Source: Janthinobacterium sp. UMAB-56 (GTDB lineage Bacteria; Pseudomonadota; Gammaproteobacteria; Burkholderiales; Burkholderiaceae_D). From it: DNA of 60,316 nt. A program made the position numbers and the translations under genes. Position 1 is the first letter of the stretch. Every line of letters starts with the position of its first letter. The notes beneath the pieces are model-generated. The model saw nothing but the letters and a program-made list of their open reading frames with translations, made no database searches and had not been told where the DNA came from. The stretch spans positions 1 through 60,316 of the forward strand of contig NZ_LT607674.1 in the NCBI RefSeq assembly GCF_900095265.1. The letters run 5' to 3'. Positions 30,501-37,089 of the stretch are shown here, piece after piece.

Positions 30501-33308
30501 CCCATCGTGCTGCTGCAGATACGCGACGTGGCCAATATCGAACTGGCGCGCCAGATGGTGCAGGCGCATGCCTACTGGCGCCTGAAGGGGCTGGTGGTCG
30601 ATCTGGTGATCTGGTACGAAGAGCAATCGGGCTACCGCCAGCTGCTGCATGACCAGATCATGGGCCTGATCGCTTCGGGCATCGATGCGCAGGCTATCGA
30701 CCGCCCCGGCGGCATCTTCGTGCGCCTGGCCGAGCAGATCGCCAACGAAGACCGCATCTTGCTGCAATCGGTGGCGCGCGCCATCATCAGCGACGTGCGC
30801 GGTACCCTGGCCGAGCAGGTCAGGCGTCCGCCCAGCCCCGTGCTGCGCATGCCGCCGCTGCTGCAAGACCCCACCCGCAACCATGATGGCGTGCCGCACC
30901 GGGCGCCGAAGCGCGAGCTGATCCTGGAAAATGGCCTGGGCGGTTTCACGCCCGATGGGCGCGAATATGTGATCACAACGGCAGAAGGCAAGCAGACGCC
31001 GGCGCCCTGGTCGAACGTGCTGGCCAATGCGCAATTCGGTACGGTGGTGTCCGAAGCCGGCCAGGCGTATACGTGGAGCGAGAATGCGCATGAATTCCGC
31101 CTCACGCCATGGCAGAACGACCCCGTGTCCGACCTGTCCGGCGAAGCGTTTTACGTGCGCGACGAGCAGAGTGGCCAGTTCTGGTCGCCCTCGTCGCTGC
31201 CGGCACGCGGCAGCGGCGACTACGTGACGCGTCATGGCTACGGTTACAGCATTTTTGAACACAGTGAGGGCGGCATCGCCACGGAACTGTGCACCTATGT
31301 GGCGCTCGATGCGGCCGTCAAGTACTCCGTCATCAAGGTGCGCAACGACAGCGGCGTGCCGCGCCGCCTGTCCGTCACCGGTTACGTGGAATGGGTGTTG
31401 GCCGACCTGCGCGCCAAGTCCGGCATGCACGTGGCCACCGAAGTCGATACGATCAGCGGCGCCCTGTTTGCGCGCAATAACTACAACACGGAGTTTTCGG
31501 GTCGGGTCGGCTTCTTCAATACGGACGCCAGCATCCGTTCCATCACCTGCGACCGCAATGAATTCATCGGCCGCAACGGCAGCCTTGCGCAGCCAGCCGC
31601 CTTGCGCCGCGTGCGCCTGTCCGGCAAGGCGGGCACGGGGCTGGACCAGTGTGCCGCCATCCAGGTGCCGTTCGAGCTGCAACCGGGACAGGAGCGCGAA
31701 ATCGTCTTCCTGCTCGGCGTGGGCGGGCGCCGCAATGCCGACGCCAGCACCATGGTGCAGCGCCATGCGGGCAAGGAAGCGGCCCGCATGGCGCTCGACG
31801 CGGTCAGCGCGCACTGGGAAACCACCCTGGGCGCCGTACGCATCGAAACGCCCGACCCGTCGCTCGATGTGATCGCCAATGGCTGGCTGATGTACCAGAC
31901 CATTGCCTGCCGTCTGTGGGCGCGCAGCGGCTATTACCAGTCGGGTGGCGCCTACGGTTTCCGCGACCAGCTGCAAGATGCGATGGCGATGATCCACACT
32001 GCACCGCAATTGCTGCGCAAGCACTTGCTGCTGTGCGCGGCGCACCAGTTTGTCGAAGGCGACGTGCAGCACTGGTGGCATCCGCCATCGGACCGGGGCG
32101 TGCGCACGCATTGCTCCGATGATTACCTGTGGCTGCCGCTGGCCGCCTGCCGCTATGTGATCGCCACGGGCGACATCAATGCGCTGTCGGAAGTGGCGCC
32201 CTTCATCGAGGGACGGGCCGTCAAGCCGGAAGAAGATTCCTACTATGACTTGCCGGTGCGTTCTGGCGAGTCGGCCGACCTGTACGAACACTGCGTGCGC
32301 GCCATCCGCCATGGCCTGCGCCTGGGCGTGCACGGCTTGCCCCTGATGGGTTCCTGCGACTGGAACGACGGCATGGACAAGGTGGGCGAGCATGGCAAGG
32401 GCGAGAGCGTCTGGCTGGCCTTCTTCCTGTACGAAGTGCTGCAGCGCTTCGCCGAAGTGGCCATGTTGCGCGGCGACGCGGCGTTCGCCCAGTTCTGCCG
32501 CGACGAAGCCGTGAAACTGGCGGCCAACGTCGAGGAACATGCATGGGATGGCGAGTGGTACCGGCGCGCATATTTCGACGACGGCACGCCCTTGGGATCG
32601 CACTTGAACGAGGAATGCCAGATCGATTCGATTTCGCAAAGCTGGGGCGTGCTGTCGGGCGCGGCCAACAAGGAGCGTGTCGCCGGCGCCATGCGCCAGG
32701 TCGATGCGCGGCTGGTGCGCCGCGATTCAGGCGTGATCCAGCTGCTCGATCCGCCATTCGACAAAGCCGACCTCAATCCCGGCTACATTCGCGGCTATGT
32801 GCCGGGCGTGCGCGAGAACGGCGGCCAGTACACGCATGCGGCCATCTGGACGGCGATGGCGTTTGCCCGTCTGGGCGAGGGCGAAAAGGCGTGGGAACTG
32901 CTGCGCATGATCAATCCCGTGCGCCATGGCCTTGATGCGCCGGCGGTGGCGCGCTACAAGGTGGAACCGTATGTGGTAACGGCCGACGTGTATGCGGTGG
33001 CGCCGCACGTGGGGCGCGGCGGCTGGAGCTGGTACACGGGGTCGTCGGGCTGGCTGTACCGCCTGATCGTCGAATCCCTGCTGGGCTTGACGCGCGAAGC
33101 GAATGTGCTGCGCCTGGCGCCGAGCATGCCGGCCGAGTGGGACAGCTTCAAGCTGCATTACCGCTTTGGCGCCAGCAGCTATGCCATCACGGTAGAGCGG
33201 GCGCAGGGGCGGGCTGCGGGGCTGTCGCTCGATGGCGTAGTGCAGGGTGGCAACAGCATCGCCCTGCGCGACGAGGGCCGCGAGTATGCAGTGCTGTTGC
33301 GGGTCTAG
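24597..33308 (+). CDS. ndvB: Cyclic beta-1,2-glucan synthase (NdvB/ChvB type)
   Basis: At about 2,900 residues this is the usual giant size for cyclic beta-glucan synthases, inner-membrane enzymes that polymerise and cyclise glucan from UDP-glucose for the periplasm. After an N-terminal cytosolic region come membrane helices near residues 430-480. A glycosyltransferase domain (about 515-830) follows, with VVPTLIYSEDN, the metal-binding DTDTQLPRD near 671 and the QRWIRGDW motif near 818. More helices lie at about 865-1035. The C-terminal half contains carbohydrate-binding and GH94 phosphorylase-type domains, with CDWNDGMDKVG near 2583. The GTG at 24597 gives the longest frame; a TTG at 24618 with GAGG 6 bases upstream is an equally good start. 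Confidence 0.9.
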   Translation: MHLARSKLKEYTAVVTQQIKVQISKVREIFRDRSLAPDTFDAARDDALPLRSELFSAMQMASHGKHVAAGHAVGRHHGRDRLLARLADNAALITATVNELTTTVKSGRQVTPASEWLLDNFYLIEEQIRTTRRHLPKNYSKELPRLSSGADAGCPRVYKIALEIISHGDGRVDLENLCHFVEAYQDVASLTLGELWAVPIMLRLALIENLRRVAARVADDRMQRDLANTWADQMTDIAERNPSGLILLVADMARSNPPMTSAFVAELSRRLQGQSSSLALALSWLTHKLAESGLTIEQQIQAEIGQQAADQVSIANSIGSLRFLGTMDWQEFVETMSVVEQTLRLDPAGTYGLMDFATRDSYRHAIERIAKRSARSEVDVAEMVVQLARTHGNGNDARRGHIGFYLVGRGVLVLEKQAGARLPFIEALQHTARAAPLAVYLGAISFLTLATSALLLERAVRHGVQGWPLAALGALALLGSSQLSVAVVNWLATLMTSPHPLPRMDYQAGIPSDARGIVVVPTLIYSEDNVAALCEALEVRYLSNRDPNLRFCLLTDFVDASAQTMPGDDALLRQAQDTIRGLNEKYCVEGGESRSNGEPADCEELGHMGPFLLLHRPRLWNSQQNAWMGQERKRGKLSDLHAFLRGGARDRFSLVEGELRGLRTIKYVITLDTDTQLPRDAARDFIATMMHPLNRPVLDAAGTRVVAGYGILQPRVAVALPSANASRYELLCGGEPGIDPYTRTVSDLYQDVFYEGSFIGKGIYDLDMFERVLGQRLPDNKILSHDLLEGCYLRAGLLSDSQLYEEYPARYDADVSRRQRWIRGDWQLVGWLLGRVPGRAGKRERNPLSMLSRWKLFDNLRRSVVAPATTISLLLVWGFLPHVAFWSAAVLAVIFLPPIFSALYDLLRKPRDTLWRQHLAAFERRCGVQFSHAMLTLVFLPYEAWISLDAIARTLWRLGVSHKHLLDWRASNLHSSSGSQTDSWRAMWCSPALALAAFAALLTWRPAALPAAAVVLLLWLAAPAIAWWISRPIERAVARLSAEQGRFLHGVARKTWAYFDTFVGPDDHWLPPDNMQEHPTLVVAHRTSPTNIGLALLANLTAYDFGYLTMGQLIERSRATLHSMGELERFQGHFYNWYDTQTLKALQPMYISTVDSGNLAGHLLTLQPGLVELYDSPILGPQVVQGIRTTAQVLQEFIAAEGEGQAMRESMNLLQAQAAPASLAEWHAYLSAANGAADALQSLTLQSEGGELSMWTDALARQCRAALAELLQLAPWAAQTGVDAAWLRVPTLRALANLDVTEGTPPDLAALLAQGREQAGRHMRDIAHAAGQARDFAQIEYGFLYNPSTKLLAIGYNVSERRLDPSYYDLLASEVRLASFIAIAQGQLPQEHWFALGRQLCMVAGQPVLLSWSGSMFEYLMPLLVMPNYPNTLLDQTYHSVIEAQIDYGRQRDVPWGISESGYNTVDASLNYQYRAFGVPGLGLKRGLADDLVVAPYASMMGLMVLPEASCQNLQRMQAAGYMGRYGFFEAVDFTTARLPRGQSSAVIRSFMVHHQGMGFLALSYLLHDRPMQRRFESDPLLQSALLVLQERTPQAGAFYSSTAELAVLRSGASEQAMPMRILTQANSAVPETQLLSNGRYHVMVSNAGGSYSRWKDLSVTRWREDSTRDNWGNFCYLRDLDDGAVWSTMYQPTLVEPQKYEVIFSEGRAEFRRADHGLDLYTEIVVSPEDDIEIRRTRISNNSNRQRRIEITSFAEVVMAPAAADAAHPAFSKLFVQTEILAHENAILCTRRPRSKDEQMPLLLHVMTVHDIEHYAVSFETDRARFIGRGNTAQLPQALQDSGPLSGGQGSVLDPIVAIRYVITLEPDQAVTVDSVTGMVEQREAALHLIDKYQDRHLADRVFELAWTHSQVVLRQLNASEADAQLYARLANAVIYPNAALRAEASILIKNQRGQSGLWAYAISGDLPIVLLQIRDVANIELARQMVQAHAYWRLKGLVVDLVIWYEEQSGYRQLLHDQIMGLIASGIDAQAIDRPGGIFVRLAEQIANEDRILLQSVARAIISDVRGTLAEQVRRPPSPVLRMPPLLQDPTRNHDGVPHRAPKRELILENGLGGFTPDGREYVITTAEGKQTPAPWSNVLANAQFGTVVSEAGQAYTWSENAHEFRLTPWQNDPVSDLSGEAFYVRDEQSGQFWSPSSLPARGSGDYVTRHGYGYSIFEHSEGGIATELCTYVALDAAVKYSVIKVRNDSGVPRRLSVTGYVEWVLADLRAKSGMHVATEVDTISGALFARNNYNTEFSGRVGFFNTDASIRSITCDRNEFIGRNGSLAQPAALRRVRLSGKAGTGLDQCAAIQVPFELQPGQEREIVFLLGVGGRRNADASTMVQRHAGKEAARMALDAVSAHWETTLGAVRIETPDPSLDVIANGWLMYQTIACRLWARSGYYQSGGAYGFRDQLQDAMAMIHTAPQLLRKHLLLCAAHQFVEGDVQHWWHPPSDRGVRTHCSDDYLWLPLAACRYVIATGDINALSEVAPFIEGRAVKPEEDSYYDLPVRSGESADLYEHCVRAIRHGLRLGVHGLPLMGSCDWNDGMDKVGEHGKGESVWLAFFLYEVLQRFAEVAMLRGDAAFAQFCRDEAVKLAANVEEHAWDGEWYRRAYFDDGTPLGSHLNEECQIDSISQSWGVLSGAANKERVAGAMRQVDARLVRRDSGVIQLLDPPFDKADLNPGYIRGYVPGVRENGGQYTHAAIWTAMAFARLGEGEKAWELLRMINPVRHGLDAPAVARYKVEPYVVTADVYAVAPHVGRGGWSWYTGSSGWLYRLIVESLLGLTREANVLRLAPSMPAEWDSFKLHYRFGASSYAITVERAQGRAAGLSLDGVVQGGNSIALRDEGREYAVLLRV

Positions 33309-33526
33309 TCTTGGCACCCATGTACTTGCCACGTATCGTGTTCGGGCCGGCGCCGGCCAGCCAGCAGGATCAGGCCGGCGCCCAGCAACAGCAGGTCGCG
33401 CGTGCGTACTTCGGGCGCGGACTGCATGGTTGTCTGTTGGTGTTTCAAGGGTGTCGCCATGGCGGCGGGAAACTGGCCTGCGCAGACGGCCAGGCACAGT
33501 GCCGCCATCTTTTCATTCAAATGCAT
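33305..33526 (-). CDS. Small membrane protein of unknown function
   Basis: A 73-residue frame with a possible signal-like N-terminus (LCLAVCAGQFPAAMA) and a hydrophobic stretch followed by arginines (LLLLGAGLILLAGRRRPE, about residues 44-61). That outline resembles short membrane-anchored or sorting-tail proteins. A GAGG site lies 7 bases before the ATG. Its stop codon shares the palindrome CTAG with the ndvB stop codon, so the two genes converge with a 4-base overlap. I do not recognise a family. The frame could be chance coding, but the start signal and the composition argue for a real gene. Confidence 0.45.
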   Translation of the reverse strand: MHLNEKMAALCLAVCAGQFPAAMATPLKHQQTTMQSAPEVRTRDLLLLGAGLILLAGRRRPEHDTWQVHGCQD

Positions 33527-33652
33527 ACATTCCTCAAGAAGGCGCGCTGGCCGTTCGGGATCAGCGCGCCGGTATTCATGTCGTCGACATTGTAATTATG
33601 AGCATGAATATTGTAAATAAGAAATTATCTGTAATTGCATCAGTGTGACGTG

Positions 33653-34228
33653 TCAGAATCCCAGGGCGGCGCCTGCGCCCAGCAGGGTGGCCACGCCCAG
33701 CACGGCAAAGATCAGCGCCGCGACGCCGTGCACGAGGCGCAAGGGGACGCGGTTGGCGATCCTGTCGCCCAGGTAGACGGCCGGCACGTTGGCCAGCATC
33801 ATGCCGAAGGTGGTACCGAGCACGACGGAAACAATGTCGTGGTAGCGCGCCGCCAGCGCCAGCGTGGCCACCTGCGTTTTATCTCCCATTTCCGCCATGA
33901 AGAAGGCGATCAGGGTGGTCAGGAAGACGCCGTACCTGGCCAGCTTTGTCTCGTCTTCATCGAGCTTGTCGGGAATCAGGGTCCAGGCGGCCATCGCCAG
34001 AAAGGAGACGCCCAGTACCCAGCGCAGCACCTCGGGCCCCAGCATGCTGGTGATCCAGGCACCGACGGCGGCGGCAAACGCGTGATTGGCGATGGTGGCG
34101 ACGAAAATCGCCAGCACGATGGGCAGGGGCTTGCGGAATCTGGCGGCCAGCAGAAAGGCCAGGAGTTGGGTTTTGTCGCCGATTTCAGCGAGACCGACGA
34201 TGCCGGTGGAGATGAGGAATGCTTCCAT
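33653..34228 (-). CDS. GDT1/TMEM165 (UPF0016) family manganese exporter
   Basis: The 191-residue inner-membrane protein has two repeats, each with the family signature E-x-G-D-K-T. The first is AEIGDKTQ (about residues 14-21) and the second AEMGDKTQ (near 107). There are six predicted helices. The family exports Mn2+ (or Ca2+) in exchange for protons; the bacterial members are Mn2+ exporters. The start at 34228 gives a first helix directly after MEAFLISTGIVGLAE; the longer frame would run into the riboswitch platform. An Mn2+ riboswitch in its leader supports the assignment. Confidence 0.92.
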   Translation of the reverse strand: MEAFLISTGIVGLAEIGDKTQLLAFLLAARFRKPLPIVLAIFVATIANHAFAAAVGAWITSMLGPEVLRWVLGVSFLAMAAWTLIPDKLDEDETKLARYGVFLTTLIAFFMAEMGDKTQVATLALAARYHDIVSVVLGTTFGMMLANVPAVYLGDRIANRVPLRLVHGVAALIFAVLGVATLLGAGAALGF

Positions 34229-34267
34229 GAGATTGCAAGAGGTACGCGGGCCGGACGAATTAACCAA

Positions 34268-34310
34268 TGATCCACGGGCGACTCCGGCCCATGCGGCCGC
34301 CCTGGATCAA
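34268..34310 (-). promoter_or_regulatory. Expression-platform hairpin of the Mn riboswitch
   Basis: Directly after the aptamer, TTGATCCAGGGCG pairs with CGCCCGTGGATCA (one unpaired base), forming a strong stem 40 bases before the exporter start. There is no T-run. Control could be by an alternative fold that uses the aptamer 3' strand, or through translation or Rho. The mechanism is inference. Confidence 0.55.
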
Positions 34311-34410
34311 TGGTCTCGTCAAGTTTTGCAACCACCTGCACCATGGCCTGCGGGCCAATCATGTTGATACAGGTTCCTGCGGCAGGACCGCTGGACGACT
34401 ACTCCCCAAT
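34304..34410 (-). ncRNA. yybP-ykoY manganese riboswitch
   Basis: On the reverse strand the leader carries the conserved aptamer boxes in order: GGGGAGTAG (34407-34399), TATCAACATGATTGG around 34368-34354, and GACGAGACCA near 34320-34311. Helices lie between them, including CCTGCCGCAGG. These boxes are characteristic of the yybP-ykoY family, which binds Mn2+ in a two-loop dock and turns on exporter genes. It precedes a UPF0016 exporter gene, a known partner of this riboswitch. The 3' end is approximate. Confidence 0.9.
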
Positions 34411-34431
34411 GTTCGAGGCGGATCATACGCC

Positions 34432-34437
34432 AATGCC
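34432..34437 (-). promoter_or_regulatory. -10 element for the riboswitch transcript
   Basis: On the reverse strand TATGAT lies about 25 bases before the first aptamer box, so transcription would start near 34424. The -35 is not clear. Confidence 0.5.
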
Positions 34438-34564
34438 CGCACCGGCGCCAGTACCGCCGGCGCGCGGCACGGCCTTGTGTGTGGAACTTCGACAACAATG
34501 AGCGCTTTGCAAACAGACTCGACTTAGAATGCAGTCTGTCCACGACTCCCAGATGGAATGCGCC

Positions 34565-36973
34565 ATGCCGGTTCTTGTCCGCTTGCTTGTTTTGTGTTTG
34601 CCCTTGTTTGCCTCCTTGCCCGGCCTGTGCGCCGCCGCACCCTTCGACGACAAGTTCCGCCAGCTCGAAGAACTGCTGCCCACGCCGAATAGTTACCGCA
34701 CGGCGTCCGGCGCGCCAGGACACGCCTACTGGCAGCAACGCGCCGATTATGTGATCCGCGCCACCCTGGATGAAGCGCGCCGCGCCATCACGGCCAGCGA
34801 ACAGATCACCTATCACAACCACTCGCCCGACAGCCTCGCGTATCTGTGGCTGCAACTGGACCAGAACGGCTTGCGCCAGGATGCCGACCAGCGCCGCGTA
34901 TTGAGTGCGCCCTCGCGCCAGGCCTGGCTGAGCGGCAGCGAAGACGAAGCGCTGAAGTTCGAGGACTTGCGCGCCATCCATGCTGGCCGCGAATTTGACG
35001 GTGGCTTCAAACTCACCGCTGTCAAAGCGGCCAGCGGCAAGCCGCTGCCGTATGTCGTCAACCAGACCATGTTGCGCATCGATTTGCCGGTGGCGCTGGC
35101 GCCCGGGCAGAGCATCACGTTCAATATCGACTGGTCGTATCAGATCAATGACCAGAAGGTGCTGGTCGAGCGCTCCGGCTATGAATATTTTGACGACGAC
35201 AAGAATGCGATTTTCCAGATCGCGCAGTGGTTTCCGCGCATGGCCGCGTATTACGACGCCGTCGGCTGGCAGCACAAGCAGTTCCTCGGCTCCGGTGAAT
35301 TCACGCTGGAGTTTGGCGACTACGAGCTGTATCTGACGGTGCCGGGCGACCATGTGGTGGCCGCCACGGGGGAACTGCAAAATCCTGCCAGTGTGCTCAG
35401 CGCGGCGCAGCGCGAACGCCTGGCGCGGGCGAAAAACAGCAATACGCCGCTGCTGGTGATTACGCCCGCCGAGGCGCTGGCGGCGGAAAAGGGCCGGGCT
35501 GCGGGGATGAAAACCTGGCACTTCAAGGCGGCCAATGTGCGCGACGTGGCGTGGGCATCGAGCCGCAAGTTCATCTGGGATGCGCAGGGTTTGGATAGCG
35601 GCGGCAAGCGCGTGATGGCCATGTCGTATTATCCGAACGAGGGCAATCCGCTGTGGCAGCAGTACAGCACGCGCGCCGTCGTGCATGCCATCGAGCAGTA
35701 CAACAAATACAGTTTCGACTATCCGTATCCGAACGCGATTTCCGTCAACGGCGCCGTGGGCGGCATGGAGTATCCGATGATCTCGTTCAATGGCGGGCGG
35801 CCCGTGAAGGACAAGAAGACGGGCGAGCGCACGTATTCGAAGACGACCAAATATGACCTGATCGGCGTGATCATCCACGAAGTGGGCCACAATTATTTTC
35901 CCATGATCGTCAACTCGGACGAGCGCCAGTGGACGTGGATGGACGAGGGACTCAACTCCTTCCTGCAGTACCTGGCCGAGCAGGCATGGGAAGAGCATTT
36001 TCCCTCCTGGAATGGCGAGCCGCGCAAGATCGTCGACTACATGCGCAGCCAGAACCAGGTGCCCATCATGACCAATTCCGAATCCTTGCTGCAGTTTACG
36101 GCGAACGCCTACGACAAGCCGGCCACCGCCCTCAATATCCTGCGCGAAACCATCCTGGGGCGCGAACTGTTCGACTTCGCCTTCAAGCAGTACGCCTTGC
36201 GCTGGAAGTTCAAGCGGCCCACGCCGGCCGACTTTTTCCGCACCATGGAAGACGCTTCCGGCACGGACCTGGACTGGTTCTGGCGCGGCTGGTTCTATAC
36301 CACCGACGCGGTCGACATCAGTATCGACGGCATCAGCGAATATGGCGTGAGCACGAAGAATCCGGACGTCGAGAAAGCGTGGAAGAAGGCGCAGAAGGCG
36401 GCGCAGCCCATCTCGATCTCGGAGCAGCGCAACAAGGCGCTGCCGAAGAAGGTCGACATCGACCCCGCGCTGAAGGATTTCTATAACCGGTACGATGAAT
36501 TCACGGTCACCAACAAGGACCGCAACAGCTATGCGGAGGAGCAGGAAACGCTGGAGCCATGGGAGCGGAAACTGCTTGAGCAGCACAGCATGGGCAAGCA
36601 TCTGTACCTGGTCGACTTTTCGAATCTCGGCGGCCTGGTGATGCCGCTGATCCTGGAAATCGAACTGAAAAGCGGCAGGAAGATCGTCGAGCGCGTGCCG
36701 GCCGAAGTGTGGCGCTATTCGCCGCACAAGATCAGCAAGGTGATCGTCACCGACGAGCCGATGGTGGCCCTGGTGCAGGACCCGTACTGGGAGACGGCCG
36801 ATATCGACACCAGCAACAACGCCTGGCCGAGAAAAATCACGCCATCGCGCCTGGAACTGTTCAAACTCGACCGCGACAAGCATAACCTGATGAAGGATTT
36901 TAATGTCCCGTTGAAGGCGCCCGAGGCCAAGCTCGAGACCAAGCCCGAAGCCCGGCCAGAGAAGAAACAGTGA
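34565..36973 (+). CDS. Exported M1-family metallopeptidase
   Basis: This 802-residue protein has a signal peptide (MPVLVRLLVLCLPLFASLPGLCAA) and an M1 gluzincin domain with HEVGH (438-442) and the third zinc ligand E461 in WMDEGLNSF, the HEXXHX18E spacing. The upstream substrate motif reads VGGMEYP instead of GAMEN. The long C-terminus ends in a lysine/glutamate/proline-rich tail. It should act as a periplasmic or outer-surface zinc aminopeptidase-like enzyme. ATG 34565 was chosen because the signal peptide starts there and GGA lies 7 bases upstream; ATG 34553 is possible. The next gene is a second, distantly related M1 enzyme. Confidence 0.85.
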   Translation: MPVLVRLLVLCLPLFASLPGLCAAAPFDDKFRQLEELLPTPNSYRTASGAPGHAYWQQRADYVIRATLDEARRAITASEQITYHNHSPDSLAYLWLQLDQNGLRQDADQRRVLSAPSRQAWLSGSEDEALKFEDLRAIHAGREFDGGFKLTAVKAASGKPLPYVVNQTMLRIDLPVALAPGQSITFNIDWSYQINDQKVLVERSGYEYFDDDKNAIFQIAQWFPRMAAYYDAVGWQHKQFLGSGEFTLEFGDYELYLTVPGDHVVAATGELQNPASVLSAAQRERLARAKNSNTPLLVITPAEALAAEKGRAAGMKTWHFKAANVRDVAWASSRKFIWDAQGLDSGGKRVMAMSYYPNEGNPLWQQYSTRAVVHAIEQYNKYSFDYPYPNAISVNGAVGGMEYPMISFNGGRPVKDKKTGERTYSKTTKYDLIGVIIHEVGHNYFPMIVNSDERQWTWMDEGLNSFLQYLAEQAWEEHFPSWNGEPRKIVDYMRSQNQVPIMTNSESLLQFTANAYDKPATALNILRETILGRELFDFAFKQYALRWKFKRPTPADFFRTMEDASGTDLDWFWRGWFYTTDAVDISIDGISEYGVSTKNPDVEKAWKKAQKAAQPISISEQRNKALPKKVDIDPALKDFYNRYDEFTVTNKDRNSYAEEQETLEPWERKLLEQHSMGKHLYLVDFSNLGGLVMPLILEIELKSGRKIVERVPAEVWRYSPHKISKVIVTDEPMVALVQDPYWETADIDTSNNAWPRKITPSRLELFKLDRDKHNLMKDFNVPLKAPEAKLETKPEARPEKKQ

Positions 36974-36976
36974 AAC

Positions 36977-37003
36977 AGCGCCGGCCAGTCCGGCGCTTTT
37001 TTT
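36977..37003 (+). terminator. Rho-independent terminator after the first M1 peptidase
   Basis: AGCGCCGG pairs with CCGGCGCT around CCAGT, followed by seven T. It begins 4 bases after the stop codon, so the second M1 gene probably has its own promoter. Confidence 0.92.
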
Positions 37004-37089
37004 CTGCCGGCCTGCGCCGGAAGTGCTATTCTGCGCGACGCCCCGGCGTACACGGACCGGGGCTTTCGCAAATCATTCAAAAGACGACC

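Noticed and set aside
36970..37089. Longer start for the second M1 peptidase
   Set aside because: It would include the terminator stem of the previous gene and 40 residues before the signal peptide.
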